From NCBI GenBank assembly GCA_030431185.1, contig JAUIJO010000009.1, positions 1-24,747 on the forward strand: DNA of 24,747 bases, read 5' to 3'. This stretch comes from Gammaproteobacteria bacterium. GTDB taxonomy: Bacteria > Pseudomonadota > Gammaproteobacteria > Xanthomonadales > Xanthomonadaceae. The notes beneath the pieces were generated by a model. It made no database searches. It was not told where the DNA came from and saw nothing but the letters and a program-made list of their open reading frames with translations. Positions within the stretch are counted from its first letter, which is position 1; every line of letters begins with the position of its first letter. The translations under genes and the position numbers were made by a program. Positions 1 through 7,211 of this stretch are shown piece after piece.

Positions 1-1
1 C

Positions 2-556
2 GACGCCCTCCGGACCGCGCTGGAATCGCGCATCGCCGAATGGGTGTTCCGGCCCGCCCCCCGCGAGGGCGGTCCCGCCGACTCCACCCGCAGTTATCTT
101 CGCATCGCCGTGGCCACCGACGGCCCCGTGAACGACAGGCTTCGCATCCTGTCCGCCACCACCGGCCCGGCCTTCGAGACGCTCAGCCAGCCGACCTATC
201 CCACCAGCGAACTGCGACGCGGCGAAGGCGGCGTGGTGGTGTTGCAGGTGGACGTGGGTGCGGATGGGGCGGTCACGGCCGTCGACTTCCACGGCGACAA
301 GCAACGCGCCACCCGTTCGATGGCCAATGCCGCGCGCGAGGCGGCCTGGCAGTGGCGCTTCACCCCCGAGCAGGTCGACGGCGCCCCGATCGCCAGCACC
401 GTGCTGGTGCCGGTGTGCTTCATGGCCGAACACCCCGGGTCGTCGAGCTGCGACTGGCAGGGACCGGATGCACGCCACCTCAGCCGGCTCGCCATCGTCA
501 CGCTCGATCCCGCGGCCCGGGTGGACACGCAGGCCGGACAACTGGCGGGCTTCTAG
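2..556 (+). CDS. Energy transducer TonB-like protein, C-terminal part (5' end outside window)
   Basis: The frame is open from base 2 and ends at TAG 554-556, so only the C-terminal 184 residues are present. The stretch from PTYPTSELRRGEGGVVVLQV to about VLVPVCF has the layout of a TonB C-terminal domain: P-x-YP near its start, a G-x-V-V-L-x-V-x-V-x-x-D-G strand, and the W-x-F-x-P (WRFTPEQVDG) motif near its end. The residues before it (ESRIAEWVFRPA, then STRSYLRIAV) repeat the end of such a domain, which suggests two TonB-like domains in tandem. TonB family proteins span the periplasm and pass proton-motive-force energy to outer-membrane receptors; proteins with this degenerate arrangement may have other envelope roles. 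The real start lies upstream; GTG 44 or ATG 40 would cut the first domain. Confidence 0.75.
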   Translation, partial: DALRTALESRIAEWVFRPAPREGGPADSTRSYLRIAVATDGPVNDRLRILSATTGPAFETLSQPTYPTSELRRGEGGVVVLQVDVGADGAVTAVDFHGDKQRATRSMANAAREAAWQWRFTPEQVDGAPIASTVLVPVCFMAEHPGSSSCDWQGPDARHLSRLAIVTLDPAARVDTQAGQLAGF

Positions 557-590
557 TTCCGCGAGGCCCCGGTGCGGCGTGGTCCCGCGC

Positions 591-1835
591 TCATGCCACG
601 CCGCCGCCGGCCCGTGGCGCGCGACTGGCCGCGGCGGTGAACAATACGTCCGTCGAGGAATTGAGCGCGGTTTCCGCTGAATCCTGCACCACGCCGACGA
701 TGAAGCCGATGGCGACGACCTGCATGGCGACGTCGTTGGATATGCCGAACATGCCGCAGGCCAGCGGCACCAGCAGCAGCGACCCGCCCGCAACGCCCGA
801 TGCCCCGCATGCGGCCACCGCGGCGACCACGCTGAGCAACAGCGCGGTGGGCAGGTCGGGCTCGATCCCCAGCGTATGCACCGCGGCCAGGGTCAGCACG
901 GTGATGGTGATCGCGGCGCCCGCCATGTTGATGGTCGCGCCGAGCGGGATCGAGACCGAGTAGGTGTCTTCGGGCAGGTCCAGTCGGCGGCACAGGTCCA
1001 GGTTGACGGGGATGTTGGCTGCCGAGCTGCGGGTGAAGAACGCCGTGATGCCGCTCTCCCTGAGGCAGGTGAACACCAGCGGATACGGATTGCGCCGGGT
1101 GACGAAGAACACCAGCAGCGGGTTCGCCACCAGGGCGACGAACAGCATGCTGCCGACCAGCACGCCCAGCAGGCGCATGTAGTCCAGCAGCGCGCCCAGC
1201 CCGGACTCGACCAGCGTCGCCGCCACCAGGCCGAGGATGCCCAGCGGCGCGAAGCGGATGACGATCCGCACGATGAACGTGACCGCGCCGGCCAGGTCGT
1301 CGACCACGCGACGCGTGGTCTCGCCCGCGCTCCTGAGTGCGATGCCCAGGCCGACCGCCCAGGCCAGGATGCCGATGAAATTGCCTTCCAGCAGGGCGTG
1401 CACCGGGTTGTCGACGATCTTCATCAACAGGTCGCGCAGGACCTCGACGATGCCCGCCGGCGGTGCCACCTCGACGTCGGCGGTCACCAGCTCCAGGGTC
1501 GAGGGGAAGGTGAAGCTCGCGGCGACCGCGACCATTGCCGCCAGGAGGGTACCCACCAGGTACAGCGCCAGGATCGGCCGTATGTGGGTCGATTGCCCGC
1601 GCTTGTGGTTGGCGATGGCCGCCGTGACCAGTACCAGCACCAGTACCGGCGCCACGGCCTTCAACGCCGAGACGAACACGCTGCCGAGCAGCCCGCTGGC
1701 ACGCGCGGCGTCGGGCCAGGCCCAGGCCAGCAGCACGCCGACCACCAGGCCGGCCACGATCTGGACGACGAGGCTGGTGTTGAACAGGAACGCCAGCCAG
1801 CGCGGGCCGGCGGGACGGTCGTTGTCAGGAGTCAT
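591..1835 (-). CDS. sstT: Na+:serine/threonine symporter SstT
   Basis: A 414-residue polytopic inner-membrane protein of the dicarboxylate/amino acid:cation symporter (DAACS, SLC1-like) family, which imports serine and threonine with sodium. The length matches E. coli SstT. Visible family hallmarks are the serine-rich re-entrant hairpin TRSSAANIPVN and the later GATINMAGAAITITVL segment that forms the Na+/substrate site. About eight hydrophobic helices are seen. I start at ATG 1835 (MTPDNDRPAG) rather than at the longer upstream frame, because the frame before it is Gln/Arg-rich non-membrane sequence and belongs to the shadow of the divergent gene. An AGGAA lies about 10 nt upstream. It converges on the TonB fragment, with only 34 bases between the stops. 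Confidence 0.93.
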   Translation of the reverse strand: MTPDNDRPAGPRWLAFLFNTSLVVQIVAGLVVGVLLAWAWPDAARASGLLGSVFVSALKAVAPVLVLVLVTAAIANHKRGQSTHIRPILALYLVGTLLAAMVAVAASFTFPSTLELVTADVEVAPPAGIVEVLRDLLMKIVDNPVHALLEGNFIGILAWAVGLGIALRSAGETTRRVVDDLAGAVTFIVRIVIRFAPLGILGLVAATLVESGLGALLDYMRLLGVLVGSMLFVALVANPLLVFFVTRRNPYPLVFTCLRESGITAFFTRSSAANIPVNLDLCRRLDLPEDTYSVSIPLGATINMAGAAITITVLTLAAVHTLGIEPDLPTALLLSVVAAVAACGASGVAGGSLLLVPLACGMFGISNDVAMQVVAIGFIVGVVQDSAETALNSSTDVLFTAAASRAPRAGGGVA

Positions 1836-1938
1836 GCGCGTTGTTCCTCGGCATCCGGGGCCCGGGCGAAGCGCCCAAGATACGGAGGTCGGCGACGCCG
1901 TGCCAGTCGCCCGCGTTCCCGCCCGACGGGCAGCGGGG

Positions 1939-1944
1939 CATACT
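1939..1944 (+). promoter_or_regulatory. Possible -10 element of a leaderless gene
   Basis: The hexamer CATACT ends 6 bases before the ATG at 1951. Transcription starting at the usual distance would begin at or very close to the start codon. No Shine-Dalgarno sequence is present. No -35 box is obvious. Confidence 0.25.
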
Positions 1945-1950
1945 GGCGCC

Positions 1951-2580
1951 ATGGTTCCGGATCGAATCGCCCGCTGGGCCTCCGCCCTGCCCGACGCCGT
2001 CACGTCGGCCTTCTTCCTGTCGGTCTGGATCGCGCCGACCTGGCTGGGGGCCTCGGCCATCCGCACCGGCATGCTGATGATGCTGGTGGAGTTCATCCTC
2101 CTCCATGCCTCCGCCATGCTGGGGTCCATGCTGATGGAGTCGGAGCAGGACCCCGGCCTGCGCCGGAGCCGGCTGCGGGCGATCGCGGCGCTGGGCGGGT
2201 TCTACTTGCTGTTCGTCGCGGCATGGTCCTACCAGTTCCACGCCTGGTGGCCCTTGCTGGCGTTCGGCTGGCTGTTGCTGGGCAAGGCCTGGCAGGCCTT
2301 CCAGCCCCTCCCGGGCGAGGCGCGGCGCCAGCGCTTGCAATCGGACTGGGCGATCGGGGTCATGGCCTACCTGGCCGGCGCATTCCTCACGGTGTTCATG
2401 CCCGTGCCCCGGCTGGGCATGAACCGTGCCGTGGTGGCCGACGCCGGGCTTCCGGGTGGCGGCCTGTGGGTCAGCCAACCGCAGACCGTGATCGCGTTCG
2501 GGGCGTTCTACTTCGCCGTGCTCGCCCTCACCAAGGCGCGCGGTACGCTCCTGAAGCATGCCCGGGGGGCGGTCCAGTGA
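1951..2580 (+). CDS. Hypothetical integral membrane protein
   Basis: A 209-residue protein with about five to six hydrophobic segments: around residues 15-35 (SAFFLSVWIAPTWLG), 37-60, 72-90, 92-110, 130-150 and 175-200. I do not recognise the family. No catalytic motif is visible; charged loops (ESEQDPGLRRSRLR and PLPGEARRQRLQSDW) separate the helices. I chose ATG 1951 because the first membrane segment follows closely and the upstream part of the frame is antisense to sstT. No ribosome binding site is seen; a -10-like CATACT sits immediately upstream, so the mRNA may be leaderless. The gene is divergent from sstT (115 bases) and followed after 28 bases by a lipoprotein gene in the same direction, so the two may be co-transcribed. 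Confidence 0.75.
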   Translation: MVPDRIARWASALPDAVTSAFFLSVWIAPTWLGASAIRTGMLMMLVEFILLHASAMLGSMLMESEQDPGLRRSRLRAIAALGGFYLLFVAAWSYQFHAWWPLLAFGWLLLGKAWQAFQPLPGEARRQRLQSDWAIGVMAYLAGAFLTVFMPVPRLGMNRAVVADAGLPGGGLWVSQPQTVIAFGAFYFAVLALTKARGTLLKHARGAVQ

Positions 2581-2608
2581 GGCCCTGCCCCCTTCATGGA
2601 GTCCCGAC

Positions 2609-3127
2609 ATGCACATGACCCCGTCCCCACGGCGTCCCCCCTCGCGACGGCCGTCTGCATGGCGGGCCGCCCTCGTCATCGTTTGCCTGGTGTTGTCGGC
2701 CTGCGCGAGCCTGCCGCACCGCGACCCCCTCAACGTGGACGTCGCGGGCGTGGAATCCCTGCCCGGCGAGGGCATGGAACTCCGCCTCGCGATCCGATTG
2801 CGCATCCAGAATCCGAACGCGGACGCGGTCGAATTCACTGGCGCGGCACTGGCGCTGGCGCTCAACGGCCGCACCCTCGCCACCGGGGTCAACGACCAGC
2901 CCGGCACCGTGCCGGCCTATGGCGAACGCGTGGTCACCGTGCCCGTGACGATCTCCGCGTTGAAGGTGGTCCAGCAGCTGGTCGGACTGGCCAACGCACC
3001 GCCGGAAGGGGGTATGCGCTATCGCGTGGAGGGCAAGCTGGAAGGCGGATGGTTCGGCACCCGGCGCTTCGACAACGAAGTCGAGTTCCAGCTGCCCGGA
3101 GGTATCGAAGGCGCGGGACGGCCCTAG
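2609..3127 (+). CDS. LEA type 2 / WHy-domain lipoprotein
   Basis: A 172-residue protein with an N-terminal Arg/Pro-rich stretch, a hydrophobic signal (AALVIVCLVLSAC) and a lipobox LSAC with the acylated Cys at residue 32, so it is expected to be a lipoprotein of the envelope. The mature part contains LAIRLRIQNPNADAVEFTGA followed by LALNGRTLATG. This matches the water-stress/hypersensitive-response (WHy, LEA14-like) fold, in which a beta-sandwich carries a conserved N-P-N motif. Such proteins are linked to desiccation and stress tolerance, but the exact role is unknown. The start ATG 2609 has GGAG 7 bases upstream; a second in-frame ATG lies at 2615. It follows the membrane protein gene by 28 bases. 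Confidence 0.82.
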   Translation: MHMTPSPRRPPSRRPSAWRAALVIVCLVLSACASLPHRDPLNVDVAGVESLPGEGMELRLAIRLRIQNPNADAVEFTGAALALALNGRTLATGVNDQPGTVPAYGERVVTVPVTISALKVVQQLVGLANAPPEGGMRYRVEGKLEGGWFGTRRFDNEVEFQLPGGIEGAGRP

Positions 3128-3170
3128 GCCACGCGTCCACCGCCGCTCCATGGCCCCCGGCGCGGGCGCC

Positions 3171-3614
3171 TCAGAACGCTTTCCCGCCGCGACCGGGCAC
3201 GGGTTTGATCCCACCCGACCGGCCTGCGTGGGCCAGCAGCGAGTAGACCTCCATCACGGTGTCCATCAGGTCGCCGCCGGTCGAATGCACCGCGGCGTCG
3301 GCATGTGCGGCCAGCCGGCGCAGCCGGTCGCGCCGGCGGACGAGGCGCTCGATCGCCAGGAGCTCGTCCTCCATGATCCGTCGCACGTCCCGGATGTCCA
3401 GGTCGCCGGGCAGCACGTCGGGGAACACCTCCAGTGCGTCCAGCACCTGTTCGCAGAACCTGACCGAAGGCGTCCCCAGCCAGGCACGGCGCTCCTCCGC
3501 GGGGGCTCTGCCGTCCCACGGGGAAAGTCGCTTCAGCTCCGTCTCCATGGCGTCCATTGCCGTGTCCAGCCGGGCGAGACGGTTCGGATCGGGTAACACG
3601 GACCGCTGGGTCAT
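3171..3614 (-). CDS. Uncharacterised 147-residue helical protein
   Basis: I do not recognise this protein. It is predicted mostly helical and charged, without a signal peptide or membrane segment. The N-terminal part (DTAMDAMETELKRLSPW, then PSVRFCEQVLDALEVFPDVL) faintly recalls the layout of YqcC-type proteins. This is a guess from pattern only. The middle is a basic helix (IERLVRRRDRLRRLAAHADA) and the tail is Gly/Lys-rich. I prefer ATG 3614 (MTQRSV), which has GGAG 8 bases upstream, over ATG 3626, which lacks a ribosome binding site. It converges on the LEA-type lipoprotein gene. Its codon use fits the neighbours, so I regard it as a real gene. Confidence 0.65.
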   Translation of the reverse strand: MTQRSVLPDPNRLARLDTAMDAMETELKRLSPWDGRAPAEERRAWLGTPSVRFCEQVLDALEVFPDVLPGDLDIRDVRRIMEDELLAIERLVRRRDRLRRLAAHADAAVHSTGGDLMDTVMEVYSLLAHAGRSGGIKPVPGRGGKAF

Positions 3615-3808
3615 CCGGATCTCCATATCGAGCTACGCGACCGTCGACCGACGGCCGGGGGTGGCGCCGGCGGACCATGCACGGTGCGCGTCCGTGCTGG
3701 ACTCAACCCGTACGGTGGACCCGTCCTGTCAGGCACCCGATATCAGTCAACGGGAAACACGGCGGGAACCGGCGCATGCCTTGTCGCGCCGCCAGCGGGC
3801 CGCCGCTT

Positions 3809-3848
3809 CCTGGATCGATGAGACTAGTCCTGGATGGATGACACTAGA
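3809..3848. repeat. 20-bp tandem duplication overlapping a stop codon
   Basis: Two adjacent copies of a 20-base unit, CCTGGATCGATGAGACTAGT and CCTGGATGGATGACACTAGA (3 mismatches). The second copy includes the TAG stop (CTA 3844-3846 on the plus strand) of the minus-strand gene that ends there. Each copy carries a CTAG, a tetranucleotide usually rare in such genomes. Confidence 0.7.
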
Positions 3849-4377
3849 TCGAGGAGACCGCCCGGCCTCCCCGGCCCTCGAGCAACGCCGCCGCACGGGC
3901 GCGTTCCTCCGCGCTGCGCGCATGCACCACGACCGCGGACCGTCCCTTCCTGAGCGCGGCCTTGACGGTGTGCACGTAGCGATCGTGGTCGGGGCGCAGG
4001 CTGATGAGCCCGCCGACCAGCAAGCCGCCGATGCCACCGAAGAACAGAAGTGCGCCCAACGACAACCAGGACGACTGCGTGATCATCGGGATATCGATGA
4101 AATGCAGGACCAGCCAGGCCACGACCCCGGCCACCAGGCCGGCGGCGCCCATGGTCACGTGCGACCGGACCATCGTCGCCTTGATGCCCTGTATCTCGGG
4201 TTCGAGTTTGCGATCGGCGGCGGGATCGCCGGGTCTGATCACGCAGACCTGCGCATCGGGCAGGGCGAGCGCATCCTGCACCGCCTGGCGGGCTTCGTCG
4301 GCAAGCGATGCTTCGTTGAAAATGGCCGCGAGCTTGGTGTCGAAGACCTCGCCGCTGACCGGGCTGGAAGTCGTCAT
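3844..4377 (-). CDS. Two-TM general-stress-like membrane protein (YflT/GSP17M-like)
   Basis: A 177-residue protein. Residues 10-50 and 130-165 look like two halves of a small alpha/beta domain: helix NEASLADEARQAVQDAL then strand AQVCVIRPGD, and helix HTVKAALRKG then strand SAVVVHARS followed by a helix. Between them are two membrane segments (about 74-94 and 104-127), the second rich in glycine (GGIGGLLVGGLI). This organisation resembles YflT-like/general stress protein 17M proteins, where a Gly-rich hairpin sits between two halves. The biochemical role is not known. ATG 4377 has AGGAG 7 bases upstream. The stop codon lies inside a 20-bp tandem repeat, so the C-terminal end (RAVSSI) may have been altered by that duplication. 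Confidence 0.7.
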   Translation of the reverse strand: MTTSSPVSGEVFDTKLAAIFNEASLADEARQAVQDALALPDAQVCVIRPGDPAADRKLEPEIQGIKATMVRSHVTMGAAGLVAGVVAWLVLHFIDIPMITQSSWLSLGALLFFGGIGGLLVGGLISLRPDHDRYVHTVKAALRKGRSAVVVHARSAEERARAAALLEGRGGRAVSSI

Positions 4378-4454
4378 GGTCGACTCCTGACGGAAGGTCG
4401 AGGCCAGCATCCCGCGACATGCATCGCAGCGGCGTGAATTGAAGCGACCGGTGG

Positions 4455-4494
4455 CGCCGATCGTTGCCGCGTGTTCATGCGGCAACGATCGGCG
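4455..4494. terminator. Perfect 16-bp stem-loop between two minus-strand genes
   Basis: The left arm 4455-4470 (CGCCGATCGTTGCCGC) and right arm 4479-4494 are exact reverse complements, with the 8-base loop GTGTTCAT. It lies 9 bases past the stop of the DUF3011 gene (minus strand) and about 80 bases upstream of the next minus-strand start. There is no T-run, so it is either a Rho-dependent/structure-only terminator, an mRNA 3'-end stabiliser, or a dispersed palindromic repeat. Confidence 0.6.
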
Positions 4495-4503
4495 ACGCGA
4501 GGT

Positions 4504-5247
4504 TCAGCGCGTCCGGACGTAGCGCACCTGGTTGTGGTGGTCGCCGACCTGCGAGGTCACGAAGCCATCGTGGCTCTGGTTGATGGTGAACACCTCGCTG
4601 CCGACATGCAGCTGCCCGCCATTGATCCAGCCGTTGAGGGTCTGCCCGTCGGCCAGCGCGGTGACCCTGCCGTCGCTCTGCACGGTCATCCGCACGTTGA
4701 CGTCATAGACGGGGTTGTAGCCGTTGAAAGTGCCCACCATCCAGGACGGCACGTAGGACGCATGGCGTGCGCCCTGGTAGTCCGGGTCACGGTATCTCTG
4801 ATCGTCCTTGTTCGCGTTGTGGGCCATCGCGCCCAGGATCGCCGCGCCCAACAGCACCCCGGCCGCGACCTTGGCATCGTGGTTGCTGTTCCGGTCGTCG
4901 TGGTGGCTGCTCCTGCTGTCGTGGTCGCGACTTCCGCTGGAGCTGCCATAGCGGCTGCTGCCATAGGTGTGGACCTCGAACTCGGCCCGGCATCCGTCGT
5001 CGACCCAGACCTCCCGGCGGTCGTAGTCCCAGTCGCGGCCCTTGACGCAGCCGGAATTGGACAGGCGCCGCTCCAGGGTCACGTAGCCGGCCTGCTCGAG
5101 CGGACACGTCCGGTAGCGGTTGTCGCGACTCTCGCAGGTCACCCGGTAATCGGCCAGGGCACCGGTCGAGAAGGCGGCCAGTGCAAGTCCGGCGGCGAGG
5201 ACAGTGGAGGTACGGAAGGGCGAAGCGGCTATCTGGCGTTTCATCAT
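4504..5247 (-). CDS. Secreted DUF3011 family protein with His/Asp-rich linker
   Basis: A 247-residue exported protein. Residues 1-32 are a Sec signal peptide ending ...AAFSTGALA. The domain that follows (YRVTCESRDNRYRTCP, then RRLSNSGCVKGRDWDYDRR, EVWVDDGCRAEF) is the Cys-rich DUF3011 repeat found in many Xanthomonadaceae, with four Cys that could form disulfides. A low-complexity linker rich in Ser, His and Asp (GSSSGSRDHDSRSSHHDD and onward) comes next, then an Ala/Gly-rich hydrophobic stretch (AAGVLLGAAILGAMAHN). A C-terminal beta-rich part (MVGTFNGYNPVYDVNVRMTV) follows. The function is unknown. Two ATGs (5247, 5244) follow AGGAG at 4 and 7 bases; the second has the better spacing. A perfect hairpin follows the stop. 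Confidence 0.85.
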   Translation of the reverse strand: MMKRQIAASPFRTSTVLAAGLALAAFSTGALADYRVTCESRDNRYRTCPLEQAGYVTLERRLSNSGCVKGRDWDYDRREVWVDDGCRAEFEVHTYGSSRYGSSSGSRDHDSRSSHHDDRNSNHDAKVAAGVLLGAAILGAMAHNANKDDQRYRDPDYQGARHASYVPSWMVGTFNGYNPVYDVNVRMTVQSDGRVTALADGQTLNGWINGGQLHVGSEVFTINQSHDGFVTSQVGDHHNQVRYVRTR

Positions 5248-5320
5248 TGGACTCCTCGTGTCGAAACCTTCAAGACGGGAAACGCGACGGGGCTGCCCCC
5301 TGTTCCGTGTTGTTTTACCG

Positions 5321-5344
5321 GCTCAGGACCGGGCTCAGGATCGG
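5321..5344. repeat. 12-bp direct tandem repeat upstream of the DUF3011 gene
   Basis: GCTCAGGACCGG and GCTCAGGATCGG are adjacent and differ at one base. They lie 75-100 bases upstream of the DUF3011 start codon and about 30 bases past the stop of the PliI-like gene. This is a possible tandem operator or a chance duplication. Confidence 0.4.
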
Positions 5345-5375
5345 TGGTGTCGCGGTCACGGGCCATGCAGTCGCG

Positions 5376-6017
5376 TCAGAACTCACTGACCCGCTCCTTT
5401 TCCAGGACCCAACCGGCTTCGCCGGGACTCAGGCGATAGACGACCTGGCGGGTCCTGCCGGTCGGCTGGCCGTCCTTGCCCACCAGCGGGAAGCGGCGAA
5501 CGAGGCGGTTCTCGACCACGGCGATGTCGTCGCCTCCCTTGTAGCCGTCGGCCGCCTCCGCGTCTTCGGCGAGCGGGGGCAGGTAGATATCGCTCAGGCT
5601 CTTGCGTTTGTTCGCCGCGAAGGCCACCAGGCCGGCGGGCCCGCCGTCGCTGGACGGGGCAACGAACACGTAGATCTCGGGCGAACCATCGGCGTCGAGA
5701 TCGGCCAGCTCCGCGTCCTTCACCTGTCCGTCGATGGCGCGCGTCATCGGGTCATTGCTGGCCTCGAGCCCGCTCGGGGTGATGGTGACCTGGCCATCAC
5801 CCGCCTGCACGCGGAAACCGATGCCCTGCAGCTCGAGCGTCTTGTCGAAGCGCGTCCCCTGCATGGGCGTTTCGACGGGCGGAAGCTGCGCATCGACGGC
5901 GGGCGTCGGGCGGGCGGGCGCATCACCGGCCGCGGTCCCGGCGCCGTCGCCGTCAGGCGTGGGATTGCAGGCAGCCAGCGCCGCGCAGACGGCCAGCATG
6001 GAAATCGCATGCTTCAT
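5376..6017 (-). CDS. PliI-like periplasmic lysozyme-inhibitor lipoprotein
   Basis: A 213-residue lipoprotein: short signal peptide and lipobox LAAC with Cys17, then a Pro/Ala/Asp-rich linker to about residue 50. The folded part matches what I know of PliI, the periplasmic inhibitor of i-type lysozymes: FDKTLELQGIGFRV, TITPSGLEASNDPM, the acidic DAELADLDADGSPEIYVFV, NKRKSLSDIYLPPL, a G-Y-x-G-x-D segment, VVENRLVRRFPLV, and the ending TRQVVYRLSPGEAGWVL. PliI protects cells from invertebrate-type lysozyme by blocking its active site. Family membership is from recognised motifs; inhibition is inferred. ATG 6017 is preceded by AGGAGAGGTGG. The gene is divergent from the MscS gene and upstream of the DUF3011 gene on the same strand. 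Confidence 0.75.
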   Translation of the reverse strand: MKHAISMLAVCAALAACNPTPDGDGAGTAAGDAPARPTPAVDAQLPPVETPMQGTRFDKTLELQGIGFRVQAGDGQVTITPSGLEASNDPMTRAIDGQVKDAELADLDADGSPEIYVFVAPSSDGGPAGLVAFAANKRKSLSDIYLPPLAEDAEAADGYKGGDDIAVVENRLVRRFPLVGKDGQPTGRTRQVVYRLSPGEAGWVLEKERVSEF

Positions 6018-6206
6018 GTCGCCACCTCTCCTCTTGGGCATCCCCTTGCGCCGGCGAGAGTGCTCGGAGCGGCGGATGCGCCTTGGACCCGGCCCAACGA
6101 TACCACCCCACCGGACCGGTGGCGCTGGAGCGGCCGCCCACGGCACACGCATTCCCTCCACGCGGCGGATGGCAGGATGAGGGCCCCTTCGTTGCCCGAG
6201 ACGTCC

Positions 6207-7211
6207 ATGCCCGACCTGGAGATCAGCTTCCAGCCCGCGTTCGAACGCCTGCAGACCGAGCTCACCTCGCTGGTCTCGGCGGCGCCGGTGTTCGTCCTCG
6301 CGATCGCGGTCGTGCTGCTCGCATGGCTGCTGGGGCGCTGGTTGTCGCGGCGCGCGTTCCTCGACCGGGTCGGCCGATACAACCCCTTCATGCAGGAACT
6401 CGCCCGCACGAGCGTGCGTTGGCTGGTGTTGGCCGGGGGCGTGCTCGTGGCCCTGGAGATCCTGGATGCCACCGCCCTGGCGGGCGCCATCCTCGGCACG
6501 GCCGGCGTGCTGGGCGTGGCCCTGGGCTTCGCGTTCAAGGACATCCTCGAGAACTACCTGGCCGGGATCCTGATGAGCATCCGGCAACCCTTCTCGCCGC
6601 GCGACCATGTCGTCATCGACGGCAACGAAGGCATCGTCGCGTCGATGACCTCGCGCGCGACGATCCTGGTGACGCTGGACGGCAACCACCTGCGCCTGCC
6701 CAACGCGCTGGTGTTCCGCAGCGTCACGCTCAACTACACGCGCAATCCCAGCCGGCGCTTCGAATTCGATGTCGGGATCGGCGTCAACGAAGACCTGTTG
6801 CGGGCGCAACGGATCGGGATCGAGGCGATCGCGGCGCTCGAAGGCGTCATGGCGACGCCGCCGCCCCGCGCGTTCATCGCGTCCCTGGGCGACTCGAACG
6901 TGCAGGTCAGGTTCCTGGGCTGGGTCGACCAGCGCAGCCACGACTTCGCGGCCGTCAAGAGCGAGGCCATCCGCCTGTCGAAGACCGCGCTGGAAGCGGC
7001 CGGCATGGACATGCCGGAGCCGATCTACCGGGTGCAGCTGCACGAAGCACAGGCCGCGTCGCCGACGCCAGTGGAGCACGTACCCGTCGCATCCGGTGCG
7101 GCGGACACGCGCGCGCGGGACGACATCGGCGAGCGTATCGACGAAGAGCGGGCACGCGACCCGGCCGCGCACGGTCGCGACCTGCTCGACGAAGAGGCTC
7201 CCAGGGAATAG
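6207..7211 (+). CDS. Small-conductance mechanosensitive channel, MscS family
   Basis: A 334-residue inner-membrane channel that opens under membrane tension and releases solutes during hypo-osmotic shock. Membrane segments lie at about 25-45 and 68-88, and the pore-lining helix at about 93-123 carries the Ala/Gly pattern ALAGAILGTAGVLGVALGFA and the family signature FKDILENYLAG. A beta domain (PFSPRDHVVIDGNEGIVASM, LDGNHLRLPNALVF) and the alpha/beta C-terminal domain follow. The last 45 residues are a charged tail (ERIDEERARDP) beyond the normal MscS end. I chose ATG 6207. An upstream ATG at 6177 (MRAPSLPETS) is possible; neither has a strong ribosome binding site. Confidence 0.9.
   Translation: MPDLEISFQPAFERLQTELTSLVSAAPVFVLAIAVVLLAWLLGRWLSRRAFLDRVGRYNPFMQELARTSVRWLVLAGGVLVALEILDATALAGAILGTAGVLGVALGFAFKDILENYLAGILMSIRQPFSPRDHVVIDGNEGIVASMTSRATILVTLDGNHLRLPNALVFRSVTLNYTRNPSRRFEFDVGIGVNEDLLRAQRIGIEAIAALEGVMATPPPRAFIASLGDSNVQVRFLGWVDQRSHDFAAVKSEAIRLSKTALEAAGMDMPEPIYRVQLHEAQAASPTPVEHVPVASGAADTRARDDIGERIDEERARDPAAHGRDLLDEEAPRE

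Noticed and set aside
40..963. A 307-codon plus-strand frame at the left edge
   Set aside because: It overlaps the TonB fragment in another frame and the end of sstT antisense. No motif is present.
876..2618. A 580-codon plus-strand frame across sstT and the membrane protein gene
   Set aside because: It is opposite to sstT and overlaps the membrane protein in another frame. Composition is Gln/Asp/Arg-rich shadow sequence.
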